Shown in pieces: positions 37,623 to 51,912 of a stretch of DNA of 64,000 nt; the first letter of the stretch is position 1, and every line of letters starts with the position of its first letter. The position numbers and the translations under genes were made by a program. This stretch comes from Rhizophagus clarus (Eukaryota; Glomeromycota; Glomeromycetes; Glomerales; Glomeraceae): positions 124,001 through 188,000 of the forward strand of contig BLAL01000297.1 in assembly GCA_015698045.1 (NCBI GenBank). The letters are read 5' to 3'. The notes under the pieces are model-generated. The model was not told where the DNA came from and did not search any database. It saw nothing but the letters and a program-made list of their open reading frames with translations.

Positions 37623-38638
37623 GTAAAGTCAAATAATTTAAATTTAAAACGTATATTATAGCCATTTTGTAAATTTTGAAAAAAAAAAGGACGTGAAATT
37701 ATAAAATTTATTTATTTATTTAAGTATTATATGAGTGGAAGAATGGCGTGAGATGCTGCGTAAGGTTTCTTAGGTTCTATAAATGAAAGAGTGGTATAAG
37801 ATGATATTTCAATGAGCCAATCAAAATTTTTGTAATCTGGGAATTAATATACGGGGAAATGATGGTTACATTATATTTATATATAAATTTCCGAATTTGC
37901 ATAATTAGAATCATAAATTCGGTAGTGCAACATTAAATCAAACTCAATTCTGTTGGATCATCAAGTTTTTTTTATTTTTTTTTTTAAAAAATTTAAAAGA
38001 AACTATTTATGATTTGATCTAGATCAGGACTACTCAAAGGATTAATAGATGTAACAAAGATTCAAACTTTGATTGTCATAGATAATAAGATGATAGAAAC
38101 CAATTTGAATTGTAATCACAATTTATTTTTCTTGTCATTCATTCAAGAATAAATATTTTTTTTTTGTTCTTTTTCTATTATTAGTGAAGTTAAAAAAAAA
38201 TGAGGGGGACTAGATCCAATAAAAGAATCACGCCACTAATTTTTTTGAATCAAAAAAATTGCATGATTTTTTTTCATCCATTCAGCGAATGATAATTTTA
38301 ACGGTTTATATTAATTTATCGTAATTGAATATGTATATATATATAATTTACCGGAAAAAAGATTACAAAGAAAACATCGTATGATATTACATCAAATATA
38401 TGTGAAGCAATAGCTTTGTGTACACTTTGCTGTATATAAACAATGCAGAAATTCTTATTTTAGCTGGGCAAAAAATTCATTTTGAATCTTTTCAGCCCTT
38501 TCCTTTACTTTGTGAAAGGCTGTGCCACATGTAGAATTGAATTTGTTCCTTATCAAACCTAAATCTATATACACAAATGCAATAGAGATCTAAACAAATT
38601 TGTTTTACAATACTCAAGATTTTATTTTTTATTTTTTA

Positions 38639-38674
<36 letters not shown>

Positions 38675-38816
38675 TGACACGCAAAAAGTTCTAAAAAAAA
38701 TTTTTTTTTTCAAAGATATTTTATTTTTAATATTTTTCATCATATTCTTTATTTACTATTATATATCAATATAGTATCTTCCGGAAATAATTTAGTATTC
38801 CCATATATATCCCAAA
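37623..38816. other. Intergenic, no gene seen
   Basis: AT-rich spacer between the MITE and the INSIG gene, with a T run of about 30 at 38637-38666. No coding support. Confidence 0.4.
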
Positions 38817-39871
38817 ATGTCTTCCATCACTGTAGCACAACGTCCACCTGACAAATCTAGTAATTTACCAACACATACCTCTTCTCTTTCTGGGACTAGT
38901 AACCTGTTCGCACTTTTGGATGATAACACTACATTTATGATATCAATTGAAACGTTAAATAAGGCTACAGCTATTGACCATAAGCCAATAACAAACAAAA
39001 ATTCTAGAATTGTGAAACAAACAATTCCAACACATAAAAGGTCCAAATCTTCAATTTCACGAATTCATTCTAATAGTAATCATAATAATAAATCAATTAA
39101 GTCCTCAACATCAACTAAAATTAAAGATAATTTTACGTCTAATTCTCGACAAAACTCTAATATGAGCGCTGTACAACTTGCTAAACTTACACAAGAAAAT
39201 GATAACTTTAAATTTTTAAGTTATTATCCTCCAAGATTTTTAACTCTCTTCTTACTTGGATCTTTAACTTCTTTTGTGATAGATCATTTACTTACTCAAA
39301 ATCATATAACAGAATATCCAAAAGACATTCCAAAATTAATTGATACAGCTGCTTGGATTCCACCAACATGTGGTGCTTCTGCCGTTTTAGTAGGTTCTTT
39401 ATTCCCTTTAGCAGATTATTGGTTAATGCGAAAACCACAGGAATTTCAAAGAGAATGGAGTAATGTCATGAGGTATTGTGGAATTTAAGTAAATTCTTTT
39501 TGTTTCGTTTCAATAAATTGACGTTATTCTTTTTTTTTTTTTAGATGTATGGGAGGCTTTATTGGTGTCGCATATGCTGCTACTGTTAGTTTCACCTTTT
39601 TTTTTTTTATCTGATTTTATTTTATTTTATTTTATCAAAAATTGATGTATTAATTAATATTTTTCCTACAATGTAAATATAGAAATTATCGTGGAGTAGC
39701 AATTATCAAGTTTCTTGTACATTAGCATTGATATCAATTGTATTATGGTTCCTATTCGATCGAACTTCACATGGATTCATGATGTCCACATTATTTTCTT
39801 CAATAGGAACGGGTGTCATGTATATGCTTGTATCAAATGGAATTTATAGGTAAGGAATTAATTAATTTTAA

Positions 39872-39918
<47 letters not shown>

Positions 39919-40217
39919 TTTCAATATTTAATAGAATTTAATTTTTTTAAATTAGTTTTACGCACGCTGATTTTTTCGGTGTACGATCATGGATTCCGGT
40001 ATTTACTTTTTATTATCATAAATAAATCCTTAAAAAACCTTTTTTTTTTTATAAAAAAGTATTAATATGTTTTAATTTATTTTTCTAGTGCATTCTTTAT
40101 TCATCATGTGTATGTTTTGGTACAATCGGTAGACAATTAATGATAGTACCAGAAGAATGGTTTGAACAGAAAGAACGAGGAAAAGATAGTGAAGTAAGGA
40201 CGACAAAGCTGGATTAA
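38817..40217 (+). CDS. INSIG family protein, 344 aa
   Basis: Exons 38817-39472, 39545-39584, 39683-39849, 39956-39998 and 40089-40217 splice in frame. A Ser/Asn-rich cytosolic N-terminus (about 130 residues) precedes about six hydrophobic segments starting at FLTLFLLGSLTSFVIDHLL. Signature stretches resemble animal INSIG: RCMGGFIGVAYAATKL and SWIPCILYSSCVCFGTIGRQ (compare W.PC....G.GNIGRQL). INSIG proteins sit in the ER membrane and bind the sterol-sensing domains of SCAP and HMG-CoA reductase, controlling sterol synthesis. The first in-frame ATG of the open frame was chosen. Intron 3 carries a T28-A18 palindrome. The gene is convergent with the ceramide synthase at 40675. Confidence 0.9.
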
Positions 40218-40674
40218 AATTTAGATGATGCATGTTGGAGTTAATAGTATTAAACGAGAAATGATGATTTATAAAAATTAGAAAATTAGACGATTGGGCA
40301 TTGGAAACATGTGTATATAATGAAAAAATATATCATATATTTTTTTTTCTTAAATGAATTGAACTTTTTATATGTAAATTTTTTATAGAACTTTAAAAAA
40401 TCAATTACGAAATAATTATATCCAATATCAAATTTGTCTTTATTTTTAATAAAAACCAAAATTATGAAAATTTATATATATATAATATATATATATAACT
40501 ATTAAATAAAATTATGAAAAAAAATAGTTTTTTTTTTTTAAAAAAAAAAAAATGAATATATCATTACATTAACATTATATAATATACAAAACCAACTCAT
40601 TAATATCCCTTCCCTTTCCTTTTAAATATTCTCTTATTTTAATAATTTAAATGTTATTTTATATATAATAAAAT

Positions 40675-42374
40675 TTAATTATTTTTTTTAGTATACTTAC
40701 ATTCTTCCGGATTTACTATAATGTTATCATCATCACTACTAGGTTCGATAATCAAATAAAAATGAGATTTCACGCTTAAAATTATCACGTTTTGGATAAA
40801 ACTTGATTACTTACTCTTCGACATCACTCCTTGTATCTTCAGCATTTTTACCGGTAACAACTCTCCATGCAACACGTAAAATAAGCGAAAACCAATATAC
40901 CATCAAAATCTGTAAGCTTACTAGTCCAAACAAAATGATGTACCTAGACCACCAAGTTAACCAATAACCATTTAATGGATCCCATATGCACTTGTTATGT
41001 AAACATGGCTCAGTATATGTACTCCAGATAATTAATCCGTAAAGATAATGTCTTGTATATATCCAAGTAATCATAAAGACTACGAACATCATATCAGTGA
41101 TGATGTTCGGAAGTTCCAAATATTTGAGGCATTTGGCGAACTATAATTGTAAAGAGATAGTAACGATAAGTAAGCAAGACCGTCATGAAAATTAAAGTAT
41201 GAATGATTTAAACTTTTTCTACTATTGTTTAGTATACTATATTTGATTTGCCTTTTACTCATTTCCTTTTTTTTTTGAAAAAAAAAAAGGAATGACATCA
41301 GTCATTTACAAGCATTTCATTTCTTCCTTTCCTCTTATGTTTACTTACCGATAACCAGATATCAGTGAAATCCATTGTAACAAATACTGTATTCCCCATT
41401 CTTGTGAAGTTGAATAAATAACTGCCTCCGATCAACAAACACGTTACAACATGATGTGCTGCCATCTCAACGAAATCTTTACGAGGCTTTTCAATTTTAA
41501 GCAAGAGAATAGTAATTTGTTGGAGCCAAAATCCGAATTGAATAAGGTAATAATGTTTCAAAGAAGGGCTTATTAAAAAATGCGGATAGTCGATCCAAAA
41601 ATATTTGGTATTGAAATACCCGTAAGAACCTTGGCTCATTATATACTACAAAATAATTATAAGTTAACATTAGCTATTTCCTTTCTCTAAATATTGATCT
41701 TTAAAGATCTCCCGATCTTCTCAACAATTTTAGATTAACTGATCGAATTTAATGCATTATCTCAATTTAATATAAAATATCATGATTGCAACTTACTGAA
41801 CCAACCGATGTTGATATTATACAATAAATAAAAATATATCCTTGCTCCATGAATCTTGTCAAACTTTTTGTATTTATTCCTGCATATAATGCAAAAGGTT
41901 TTAGCAAATATTGCATTGTAAATTCTCTAATAAATGTGAGTACTATTATCCAGAAGACTATGTATGCGATATCCCAGTATCCTTTCCCATATTGAATTTC
42001 ATCTGATGAACTTTCCCGTATAGGATATGATAAGAAAAGAAATCTGGAAAAAGGATTTTGTGGAGTAGGATTAACCAAATAGGATAACATTATTGCACTT
42101 ATGATTTTCAAAGGCAACTCTAAACACGAACGCGAAAAAAATTCGTGTCAGTTATATGAAAACTTTTTCATTTCACAATTTATTTTATAAGTTAAAAAAA
42201 AAAAACTCGATAAAAGTGAAATGATTAGAACTTACCAATCTGACGCTCAAAAACATAGTTTGCTACCCTTGTCCATATCCCCGGTTTTTTTTTAGCAGGT
42301 ATTATATATTTCTCTTTTTCATTTTTCCACTCCGAACTTGGTTTCGACTTTTTCTTAATTGTTCCTTTTGACAT
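40675..42374 (-). CDS. Ceramide synthase (LAG1/TLC domain), 382 aa
   Basis: Exons 42236-42374, 41797-42119, 41349-41645, 40815-41140 and 40675-40738. A Lys-rich N-terminus is followed by multiple membrane segments and the Lag1 motif at about residues 222-260: HHVVTCLLIGGSYLFNFTRM and then TVFVTMDFTDIWLS, with the two adjacent His needed for acyl-CoA-dependent ceramide synthesis. Length is normal for fungal LAG1/LAC1. It acts in the ER, acylating sphingoid bases. The short last exon gives an acidic end (VEDSDDDN), a likely casein-kinase-2 target as in yeast homologues. Without that exon the frame would stop at GAG TAA after SDVEE; both forms are possible. Confidence 0.88.
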
Positions 42375-44468
42375 TATATAAAATTTTACAGGAATACTGT
42401 TAAAATGTAAGGAAAAAAAAAAAGTCCTTTGTTTGTTTATTGGTACTAGCGAAAAGAAACTACTCGAGGTGACTCAAATATTACATCAAAAAATTGCAGA
42501 CAAGATCTACTAATAGATCTCAGCCCAGCTTCAGCCGGCACAAATTTTGGGGGACCCTTTTTGCCGAATTACGAATTCCTGCCTACATTAAAAACGAGCA
42601 TAATATCCAATTTTGTTTCAAAAGGGTAAATATACATTTGACCTTCTTCCCATTTAATCAACAATGTAAAATTCGTGGTATATTCTCGTTTTCGTAAAAT
42701 TTGCACATGGAGATTAAGTAAAAATATGATTTGCAGAAATCTGATGTCAGAATTTCCATATTTCATATGAAAAAGGTAGCAAAGTTGGTTGTACATGACA
42801 ATGTGGAGAAAATCAGTCCCCCAAAAACTTTGAACCCAGTACTACCAACGATGGTTACCTCGTCGATTATTATCTCCACGTGATCAGTTTCTACCCTTAA
42901 TTTGGGGCAATTTATCTTTTAATTTGGGGCAATTTCCTTCACGATATGTAAAAGAATATGCTTCATATTTTACGTAAAGTATGAAAGGTATCTAGGAAGC
43001 GATCGCGACGTTATTCAAGCGTTCAACATATATTTAATAAGAATATTCGGAGTTAGTTTTTATTGAATTATGGATTTTTTTCATCTTATTCCGTTCTATT
43101 GGACTCGATTGAGTATTTTTTTAACTGAATAGTTATTTTTTTTTATTATACTCCGATCAAATAAAGCCATTGCTACGATAATCTTCAATTGTTGGAATAA
43201 CATTATTAGGTTACCGTGTATCGGTTGGAAAGATCTGTAACACTTTTCAGTAATATTAGTCCATGATCCTACAGAACGGGTATGAACTAATGAGTGAACA
43301 CAAGATTTAAAAGACAGTAAAAAAAAAACTTATTGTCAAACGAAACGAGTATCTCTTAATTCAATGTGAAGCAATCTTAGTATTTTATATGATTAACTTT
43401 TGCTGAAAATCTGCAGGAGATGATCTGACGACAGAATGGAAGAATTACATGAAGCTGTTGATGACATGTTTAGAACAATTTAAATAGTATTGGAGAGTTA
43501 TTAGGAACGAAGACAGAAACTTGAAGAAAGATTGCAAACCGTTTGGGTGGAATAGATGTCAATGATTTGTTAATTATAGGAGCATATAAAAAAGCAGGGA
43601 TCAAAACGTTCATAAAATAGAATAGACAGGCTAACGCTGAGGGAAAACAATTGATGTTTAAGTTGAATCAGCACACAGATGGCATTACTTTCAATTAAAA
43701 ATAATATCGTAGAGAAAATATTAAATTCACGTTTAATAAAAAGACTAGTTTTACATATAAAATAACTAATTAATATTCTGGTACAGAAAGATTTTCTCTG
43801 AGCAATCCTACCGCTTGAAAGACGAAATATTTTTTACATTATGATCTTCACACTTATTATGATTGAAGAAGAGAATTACGGTTGATATCTAAGAAACTAA
43901 ACATTTTTACAATTGCCTTTAAACCTTCAAAATTTGTTAATTATTTGGGAATAAAAATTATTTAATTTCAAGCTAATTCAATATTACCTTCATTTAAAAT
44001 CTTTAAATTGTTATACTTACCTCAATAATCTCCGGCAACTTTTTTTGGAAAAAAAAAAAAATTAAATAAATAAATATTTCACACAATAAAATCAAGATTA
44101 ACCGATTATTCTGTTGGATTGTTTCCAGTATAGTCTCAAAATTAGATATTTTCCTGCTTTATTAACGAGCAGAGAAGGGCCGATTATTAAAAGAAATTAT
44201 TGCAACCTATTTTAGTGTGTGCTGCAAATTTGATTGAAATGAATTCCAATGTGTTATGCGTGTTATATTTGTTAATAAAGAATTTGCAATGATTTTCAAT
44301 TTCATGCTAATTTAATAAAAAAAACCAAAAATCAAAATTTATTAATATAAAGATTTTTTACAAGATGTTATAAAATAACTAATAAATACAGAGTATTTTT
44401 TTTTTTAAAAAAAAAAAAATATATGTAAAGGGATTATGTATAACTTAATATAATTTAATAACTTTTTT
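42375..44468. other. Intergenic, no gene seen
   Basis: About 2.1 kb without a supportable gene. A direct repeat TTAATTTGGGGCAATTT occurs near 42899 and 42918. About 43430-43560 contains broken reading frames that look like decayed coding sequence, but I cannot assign them. A T11-A13 palindrome lies at 44396-44419. Confidence 0.4.
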
Positions 44469-47400
44469 TTAATCTTTTTGTTGTGAAATTGATGGTGTTG
44501 GTTTAACAAATACTTCTCCTAATGATGGTGGCATATGTGAATGTTGATTATTATGATGTGAGTCAGTTGATGTGGTAGGCGATATTATTGTTGTTGATTT
44601 TTCATGCTCTTTCGGTATTATACTTGATTTTGAAACATCAGGTATCGTAGTATTATTTGATGGTGCATGTTGTAATGCTATTTGTTTGAGTTTTGTTGCT
44701 ACTTCGGGTCCACTATGATCCACTAGTTGATAAAAAAATCCTTCTGGATTATTTAACAGATTAAACGGTGTATCAAATTCTACTACTCTTCCTTCATTTA
44801 AACATAAAATTCTATCTGCCTCCATAATTGTATTCTGTTAAAACAAAATTTGCAAATTAATAATATGTTTTATTTTATTCCGTATTATACATATAAGAAT
44901 AATTATACTTACTAATCTATGAGCTATTGTTAATACTGTATAATCAGCAAAATTCTTCTTTATTGTTTCTTGGATAATTACATCTGTTTGTAAATCAACA
45001 GCACTAGTTGCTTCATCTAAAACTAGTATATTAGTCTTTTTTAGTAAAGCTCTTGCAATACAAAACAATTGTCTTTGTCCAAGGGAGAAATTTCTCCCGT
45101 TTTCTAATACTTGTGTATCTAATCTTGATGTTGATGATTTAACTTTATCATATAGATGCACCGCTTTAAGGGCATTCCAAATTTCTTCATCTGTACATTT
45201 TTTAAATGGATCCAAATTTGAACGGATTGTTCCAGCAAATATTACAGGTTCTATTTAAATATTAAAGTAAGTAAATTGATAGACATTATGTATGTTTTAA
45301 TATAAAAAAAAAAAAAAATAATCACTTACCTTGTGGAATAATAGCGATACTATTACGAAGATCACGTAAACCAATTGTACTTGTATCCAAATTATCAATA
45401 AATATATTACCTTCAGCTAATTCAACAATTCTTAACAAACTTACAAGTAAAGTCGATTTACCTTTTCATAACAAAATTTGTTAATTTCAAATACAATCAT
45501 AGAAATTTGGAATATAAATGTAAAAAAAATTTACGAACCAGAACCAGTCTTGCCAACAATACCAATTTTTTCACGAGGATGAATATGAAATGAAATACTT
45601 TTGAGAACAGCGACACCATATATATTATAACGAAGGGTAACGTCTTTGAATTCAATCTAGGTACAGAAATTTGTTAATATTTTATAATAATGTTGCTTAC
45701 AAATTTATATCATATCAAATCAGCTTCTTACTTCTCCACTTTTACCCCAATCTGGAGGTGGTCGATTGCTCTCGATAACATTTGGTCTCTATATAGAAAA
45801 CAAAATGAAAATAAATTCTTATTTTGGTTATTTTAAAATAAAATTTACAATACATACTTCAGAAGGTATATTTTGTCGATAATAAAGCAGTTGTTGAACA
45901 CTATCCATAGTGGCAGCTACATCTCGACCAGATCGTATCATCCATTGGACAAAAATAAGTAATTGCAGTGCATTTGCAATAGCCAAACCCGCTTTACTTG
46001 CATACCTTTGATCATCATTATCACGTCGAATAATGACAACAAGAGCAGTTGCAAAAATGAAAATCGATGCCAATAAGTCAATATATAATGACTGCCAGGA
46101 TTTTACTAATTGTTATTATTTTTTTTTTTTTTTTTTTTTTTGGTTTTTTTTTCCAGGAAAAAAAAGATTATATTTGTTAAAAAATTTTTAAAATAATTAT
46201 ATAAACCATTATATTTTACCTTGCATCATTGCAAATAAAGCTTTGTTATTTGTATTAATTTTTTCAATATTTTGATCATCAAATCTATTTTGTACATTAT
46301 ACACACGAATACTAGCAAGTCCTTCAAGTGTTGCTGACAAATGAGAAAAAATTGGTGCTTTGCTATCGGCTAAACAAATATTTTAATAATGAATTACTAA
46401 ATAAAAGGAACTTAATTAAATATTGAATTCAAAAATTTGTATCTTACCATCCAGATGTTTGAATCTTTCTTCGACATCTTTTGAAACATATATCAGGAAC
46501 CAAATACAAAATGACAATACAACTGCCACTATTCCGGTCCATGGAAAAAGGATTATTATAAAAATGACAGTTCCGATAATTAAAGGAAGCCACGAAAAAA
46601 ACTAAAAAAAAAAAAAATATTTAACAATATAAGATAATCAAAAATTAAGAATGAAATTTACTAGTGAACCTACCTGTAATGCGTTATCACTTAAAACATC
46701 ATCAGCTAGATACTGATGTTTTGCAAACACATTCAATATCTTTCCAAGAGGTGTTATATCGAAATATGTCATTGGAGCACGCATTACTTTCTAAATATAT
46801 AAATTAATATTATTGCTTTGCTGAAATGCTTCAAAAAAAAAAAAAATAAAAATAAAAATAAAAAAATAAACAATAAAATAGAAAAAAAAAAAAATACTTA
46901 CTACAAACGTTTGGTCATGTAAAGCTTGACTTTTATGCATCATAACCCATGCGAAAAATTCGCCGCGTGCAAACACTCCTATGAGAACTACACCCTATTT
47001 ATTACAAATTAAAATTAATATCAAGTCAAAATCTTGAAAGTATTAAATATATGATACATTACGACTAAGGCGCCATATATTCCCAATCGCGAAGCAAATT
47101 GTTCAGGTTTAATTGATACTACTAAATTTATAATCCACCAATCTAAAATGTAAAAGAAAGTTAAGCAAAACAATTATTTCATAATTCCACGAATTCAAAA
47201 GACAAATCATCACTTCAAACTTACCGCTAAAAAATCTGACAGCAGCCATGAGAAAGAAGGAAATAATCATTAAAAGTGTCAAACTAAAGCCAGTTGATTT
47301 CCGGAAATAGTCTAAATAGACATGCAAACTAACTTTGGGTTCTTTCCTTCTATCAGAATCAATAATGGGTGTTATTCCTTCACGTTCATTTAAACTATGT

Positions 47401-50400
47401 ATCGTTAATTGATTTCTTTCAACGGCTTTTGCAGTAACATTAAGTTCGCGATTGACTTGTGTACCCATCATTCTTGTTTTACCAGCTCCTCCGAGAATAG
47501 TTAAGTTGTTTCTCTCAATCATTTTTGAAATTGTTTGTTCATTAATATTTGCATTTTGAATAGTATGTGAATTTAATTCTACGATACGATTAATTGTAGC
47601 CTCATGTGCATCTGATTTTGATTGTGTACGGTTAGATGAGAGTGGATATTCCTTCAAAGTGTGATTATTTCTAGAATCTGCTACCATTAGAGATTCTAGA
47701 CCATCAGATTCATCAAGTTCTTCAGCAACTTTTTCTAAACGAATTTCATTGATGAGTTCGTCAATTTGATCTGGATCTTCAATTTCCATGTATTCTCCAA
47801 TTAAAGATGCAAGATTTACATCTTTTGTCGTTAATTCATCATACGTTCCTTCTTCGAAACATTCACCATCTTTCATAACCATGATGCGATCACATTCGGA
47901 AAGATACTAAAAATTATAATTCAGCGACTATTAGAAGATGATAAAAGATCTTATTTTTTTATAAAAATTCATGTTATTATACCTGTAATTGGTTGGTTAC
48001 AAATATGACAGCTTTATCCTAAATGAATTATTTAATTAAATCAATATAGCGGAATTATGTAAAATCAAAATAAACAGATAAATACCTTAAGGTGTTTACG
48101 AATGCATTCATGAAAAATATGTTTACCAACTACGGGGTCCATAACACTTCGGTATGATAAAAAGTAAGTCAATATAAAAAAAATTCAAAAGAAAAGTGTA
48201 CATTTAAAAATAGATTACCAAACCTTAATGGATCATCCAATAAAATGATGTCAGCATTATTATATACAGCTCTCGCAACACTAACTCTTTGTCTTTGACC
48301 CAAACTTAAATTAACCCCTCTGTCACCAATTTCTGTCATGTCACCATAACTTAATAAAGTAAAATCTCTGTTAAGTGCACACATCTGCACAACATCTTGA
48401 TATCTCTTGGCATCATAATCATTACCAAAAAGAATATTATCCTTCAGCGTAGAATTCAACAACCAAGCATCATGAGGAACATAAGAAATTGATCCTCTAA
48501 TCTTACAAATCCCATTATCCTTGCGAATTTGGCCTAAAATTGCACTCAAAATTGATGATTTTCCAGCTCCAACATCACCTACAATAGCAATTAGTTCCCC
48601 TTGTTTCACTTTCATATTTATAAATCTTAAAGCAGGATCTGAAACTCCTTCATAACTGAAATCTGCATCATGCATATATATTCTTATAGATGGATCATCA
48701 TCTATTGGTTCTTTCTCTTGTTTTAAAGGTTCCAATTCTGGTTGCATTAGAAATTCATTTAATCTCTCAAAAGAATTCAATGCGCCTATAAAAATAAATA
48801 AAGAGTTTTTAATTCCAAATCTGAAGTTTACTCGGACAAATTAATTTTCCTCGAATTACCCAAAGTTGTTCTCACAGCAATAGGAAGCATTATAAGAGGA
48901 TATCTGATAATAAAAAAAAAGAAGTTGAATAAATTATATAACTCAATAATAAAATGTACTGCACGTGAACCCACCTTACTGTATAAAATAGAGCTAACAC
49001 TGTGAATATTTTTCTTGCTCTAATACCTTCCTTTTCATCAATATAACCTGGTGACAAAACTTTGACACATAAACATCCCAGCATAGCTAAAACCGGTGCT
49101 CCAAATACGACACAAAACGTCCAAACTTTCACTACGATTCCACTCAGTAATCGAGAAAATTCCTTCCGACGAACTCGGCCAACACGTTCACGAAAATATG
49201 ATTCCCATGCATAAAATTTGATCAATTTTATCGCAGTAAGAATTTCAGACATGAGATGGATACGTGAAGATGTGATATTTGTAATTGTATTGGATATGGT
49301 GGAAGTAAGCCTACCAAGTTTATATTGTATGGGAAATAGAACAAGAAGAATGAATAGAGCTACAAAAGTTGAATTTAAAGAAAATCTTTATTAATTAAAA
49401 ATATGTATTGAAATACTAAAAGAGAATCGAAAAAAAAGACATGCCTGGTAAGCCAGCAATACCGAGTTCTACACAAGCTAAAATGAGAACAGCTGTGTAC
49501 AATCAAGCGAACCATCAGTATCCATGCATCAAAATTATTACAATTATAAAACGTATGGGTTTAATCAAATACCTATTATTTCTACAGCAGAACTCCATAG
49601 GAAATGAAAATTTACGCAAGCTTCTGCCACTCTTAATTCATTAACAAAATAAATCAGAACAAGATATACAAACATATTAATAAAATTAATATTGATTTTT
49701 ACCTATTGCAATCATTTGCCACCAAATTAACTGAATAAGGGACGAATATTTAGTAAAGATCATGTAAGAACTTCATTAAAAAATAACGTAATTATAATTT
49801 ACGTACTGATATCGCCGGTCCCACCACTAACGGAACTCAAACGCAATGATTTCCTATAGATCAATACCATTAACGCAGCACGAACCTAAATGCGCAGTAA
49901 AGTTAGTGTTGGGAAACTCTTTAAGCTAAGCCACCCGCAACTTTTGATATACCTGCACTCCGACTCTTGTAGATTCGGCAATCAACTGATTGATAAATAT
50001 AGAACTAAATAATGCACAAAGGAATAAGCCTAAGGCATACATATACGCTGCTAAAGTACTATTATTCCCTGAAGCGTAATCGATCAATCTGTTAACAAGA
50101 AAATAAGCACCCAAAAAAGTAAAAAATGCTCCAAAAAGCTTGTATAAACCAAGGAATGCATAATAATTGCCAAATGATTTGACAAGTGCCCGACGAATTG
50201 AGTTTTTACTTTTGAAGACAAATAATTAAATAATTTTAATTAAATAAACGTATATGCGAGTTGAATATAAATGCACGTAAACTTTGATTGTGAAATAAAA
50301 TCGCAATAGTTACCTGTTCTTTTTATTATCACATTCTAGCTTCCAAAAATTTTCCAATCTATCACCAACTACCTTAGCCGTTTCAGAATCTTGTAAGGTC

Positions 50401-50543
50401 AAGTCGTCCTTTCCCAAATTACGTTTTCGAGATATATTCAAAAGTTGAAATATCCATAAAAAAAACCATGACGAAATAAAGTTGAGTCTGTTACCACCAT
50501 GTATTGTTACATTAGGCCGATTAGGAGACCTTGGAACAGCCAT
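44469..50543 (-). CDS. ABCC (MRP-type) full ABC transporter, 1440 aa
   Basis: 23 exons splice in frame: 50314-50543, 49953-50208, 49807-49885, 49703-49730, 49573-49631, 49445-49492, 48975-49359, 48860-48903, 48224-48785, 48086-48146, 47983-48018, 47225-47906, 47063-47142, 46902-46994, 46674-46790, 46448-46601, 46220-46369, 45858-46105, 45732-45788, 45539-45656, 45330-45461, 44913-45250, 44469-44834. Order is TMD1-NBD1-TMD2-NBD2 with no TMD0 (MRP4/5-like). NBD1 has [17 protein letters not shown] and LLDDPLS; NBD2 has GKTGSGKST, FSLGQRQ and [11 protein letters not shown]1's Asp in place of the catalytic Glu is normal for ABCC. Exports organic anions or conjugates at plasma or vacuolar membrane. 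Start is the first ATG (MAVPRSP). Intron 6 appears to be GC-AG. Confidence 0.88.
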
Positions 50544-50874
50544 GACTTTCACAGGCTGATTTTATAATTTGGATAATTATTCTCTAAAATTTGAAAAAAA
50601 AAAAATTCTTTTTTTTTTTAAAGCGAACGAGGAATAAATTAAAAAATTATTAGTGAATACAAAGTGTTACCTTTGTTCCCTTGAAAATAGCTGGCACGGG
50701 GTTCATTGTATTACGACATTTACAATATAATTCAGTACTTGTATAAAACTTTTTCGATCCGATATAGATAAAATCGCCGATTATCAAGATTGAAGGGTTT
50801 AAATGCGTTAATCCAATTCAAGTATTGATTTTTTATTCGCAACAAATAAATATTTTAATAAAAATTTATTTCGT

Positions 50875-50884
50875 GTCACGTGAC
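50875..50884. promoter_or_regulatory. E-box palindrome GTCACGTGAC
   Basis: A 10-bp palindrome with a CACGTG core, about 330 bp upstream of the ABC transporter ATG. This is the usual bHLH recognition core in fungi; function is inferred. Confidence 0.35.
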
Positions 50885-51407
50885 CCACAAATTCACTTCT
50901 ATATGGGCTTTGTTCATTTCCGGTCTATCGCATTTCGGTTGTTGTCTCGTTGAGGATTAAGATCTTCTTGCATTTGTTTACGCGAACTTTTTAGACCAAT
51001 ATTCAGTTCTGTTCAAATTCTACATGTAGTTTCTAGTCGGTAGATCAAATAGGTCACACGCGAGTTTTTCAGATGATTGGTTTCTGAAATGTTCAGAATA
51101 TCGGGATTGACGAAAAGACCCTTTGGATCGGATTGATTGCAAATTGAGTTAGATTAGGAAATGGAAACCGGTGAAATGTCCGAAACGTCATTGCGTCAAT
51201 TCATTAATGTATCACCAATCTAAAATGTACCACTAAAGCCGTGTCTGTCGCTGCCTACTGTACAAAAAATCACGAAGTGAGCCAAATCGGCGGCCCATAT
51301 GAGATCTTCTAAAAATAACGATTACGGTTATACACAATTACTGTACATGACACAGTGCAGTTAGATACTAGTTAGATGACATATTTACTGCGCATGTTAT
51401 TCAAAAT

Positions 51408-51475
51408 CTCGGCAAGAATTTTCCCGATATCGTACTGCACATTTCAGGTGATCGATTCCACATGAACGGGCCTAT
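51408..51475. repeat. Dispersed repeat, copy 1
   Basis: Shares CGGCAAGAATTTTC.CGATA and CTGC.CATTTCAGGTGA.CG then TCCACATGA with 56628-56690, same orientation, with only a few substitutions. Confidence 0.65.
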
Positions 51476-51912
51476 GCTACCATACCATTCCTACTATATT
51501 TTCTTTATGACTCGTCCCGCACGAGAGGAATCATCTGAAGAATTAGACATGATTTAATAGAATAGGTGTAGTTAATTTCTGCCTGAAATGATTCCTTTAG
51601 AATCAGAGGCATAAGTAACATATCCAACATGTGAGCATCAATGAGATTGTTTGATTGTTTGATGTCATAATTATGTAAAAGGTGTTTTTATTAATAAATG
51701 CATTTAATATAATTCATTTTTGCAAAGATTTTTTCCTACAGTAGTTATTATGATGTTCTTCACACCTGAATTGCTATACAAACGTATAGGATATCAAGTG
51801 ATGAAACTAGAATACGAGCTCTTTTAAACAATTGCTATATTGCGAATATTCCATATTTTCTTTTCTTTATAATACTTCCTGATTTTTCAGAGCTCAGAGC
51901 ATAATAATGATC

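Larger units (their letters stand above)
50544..51912. other. Intergenic with dispersed repeat
   Basis: No gene. About 51408-51475 (CGGCAAGAATTTTCCCGATA ... CATTTCAGGTGATCG) matches about 56628-56690 beyond the Fanzor relic, so both are copies of a dispersed repeat. Confidence 0.5.

Noticed and set aside
37417..37665. 82-residue minus-strand frame inside the MITE
   Set aside because: Crosses the TIR and has no similarity to a transposase.
43430..43640. Broken frames with EELHEAVDDMF and KLEERLQ-like pieces
   Set aside because: Coding-like but too short and interrupted to assign; no confident family.
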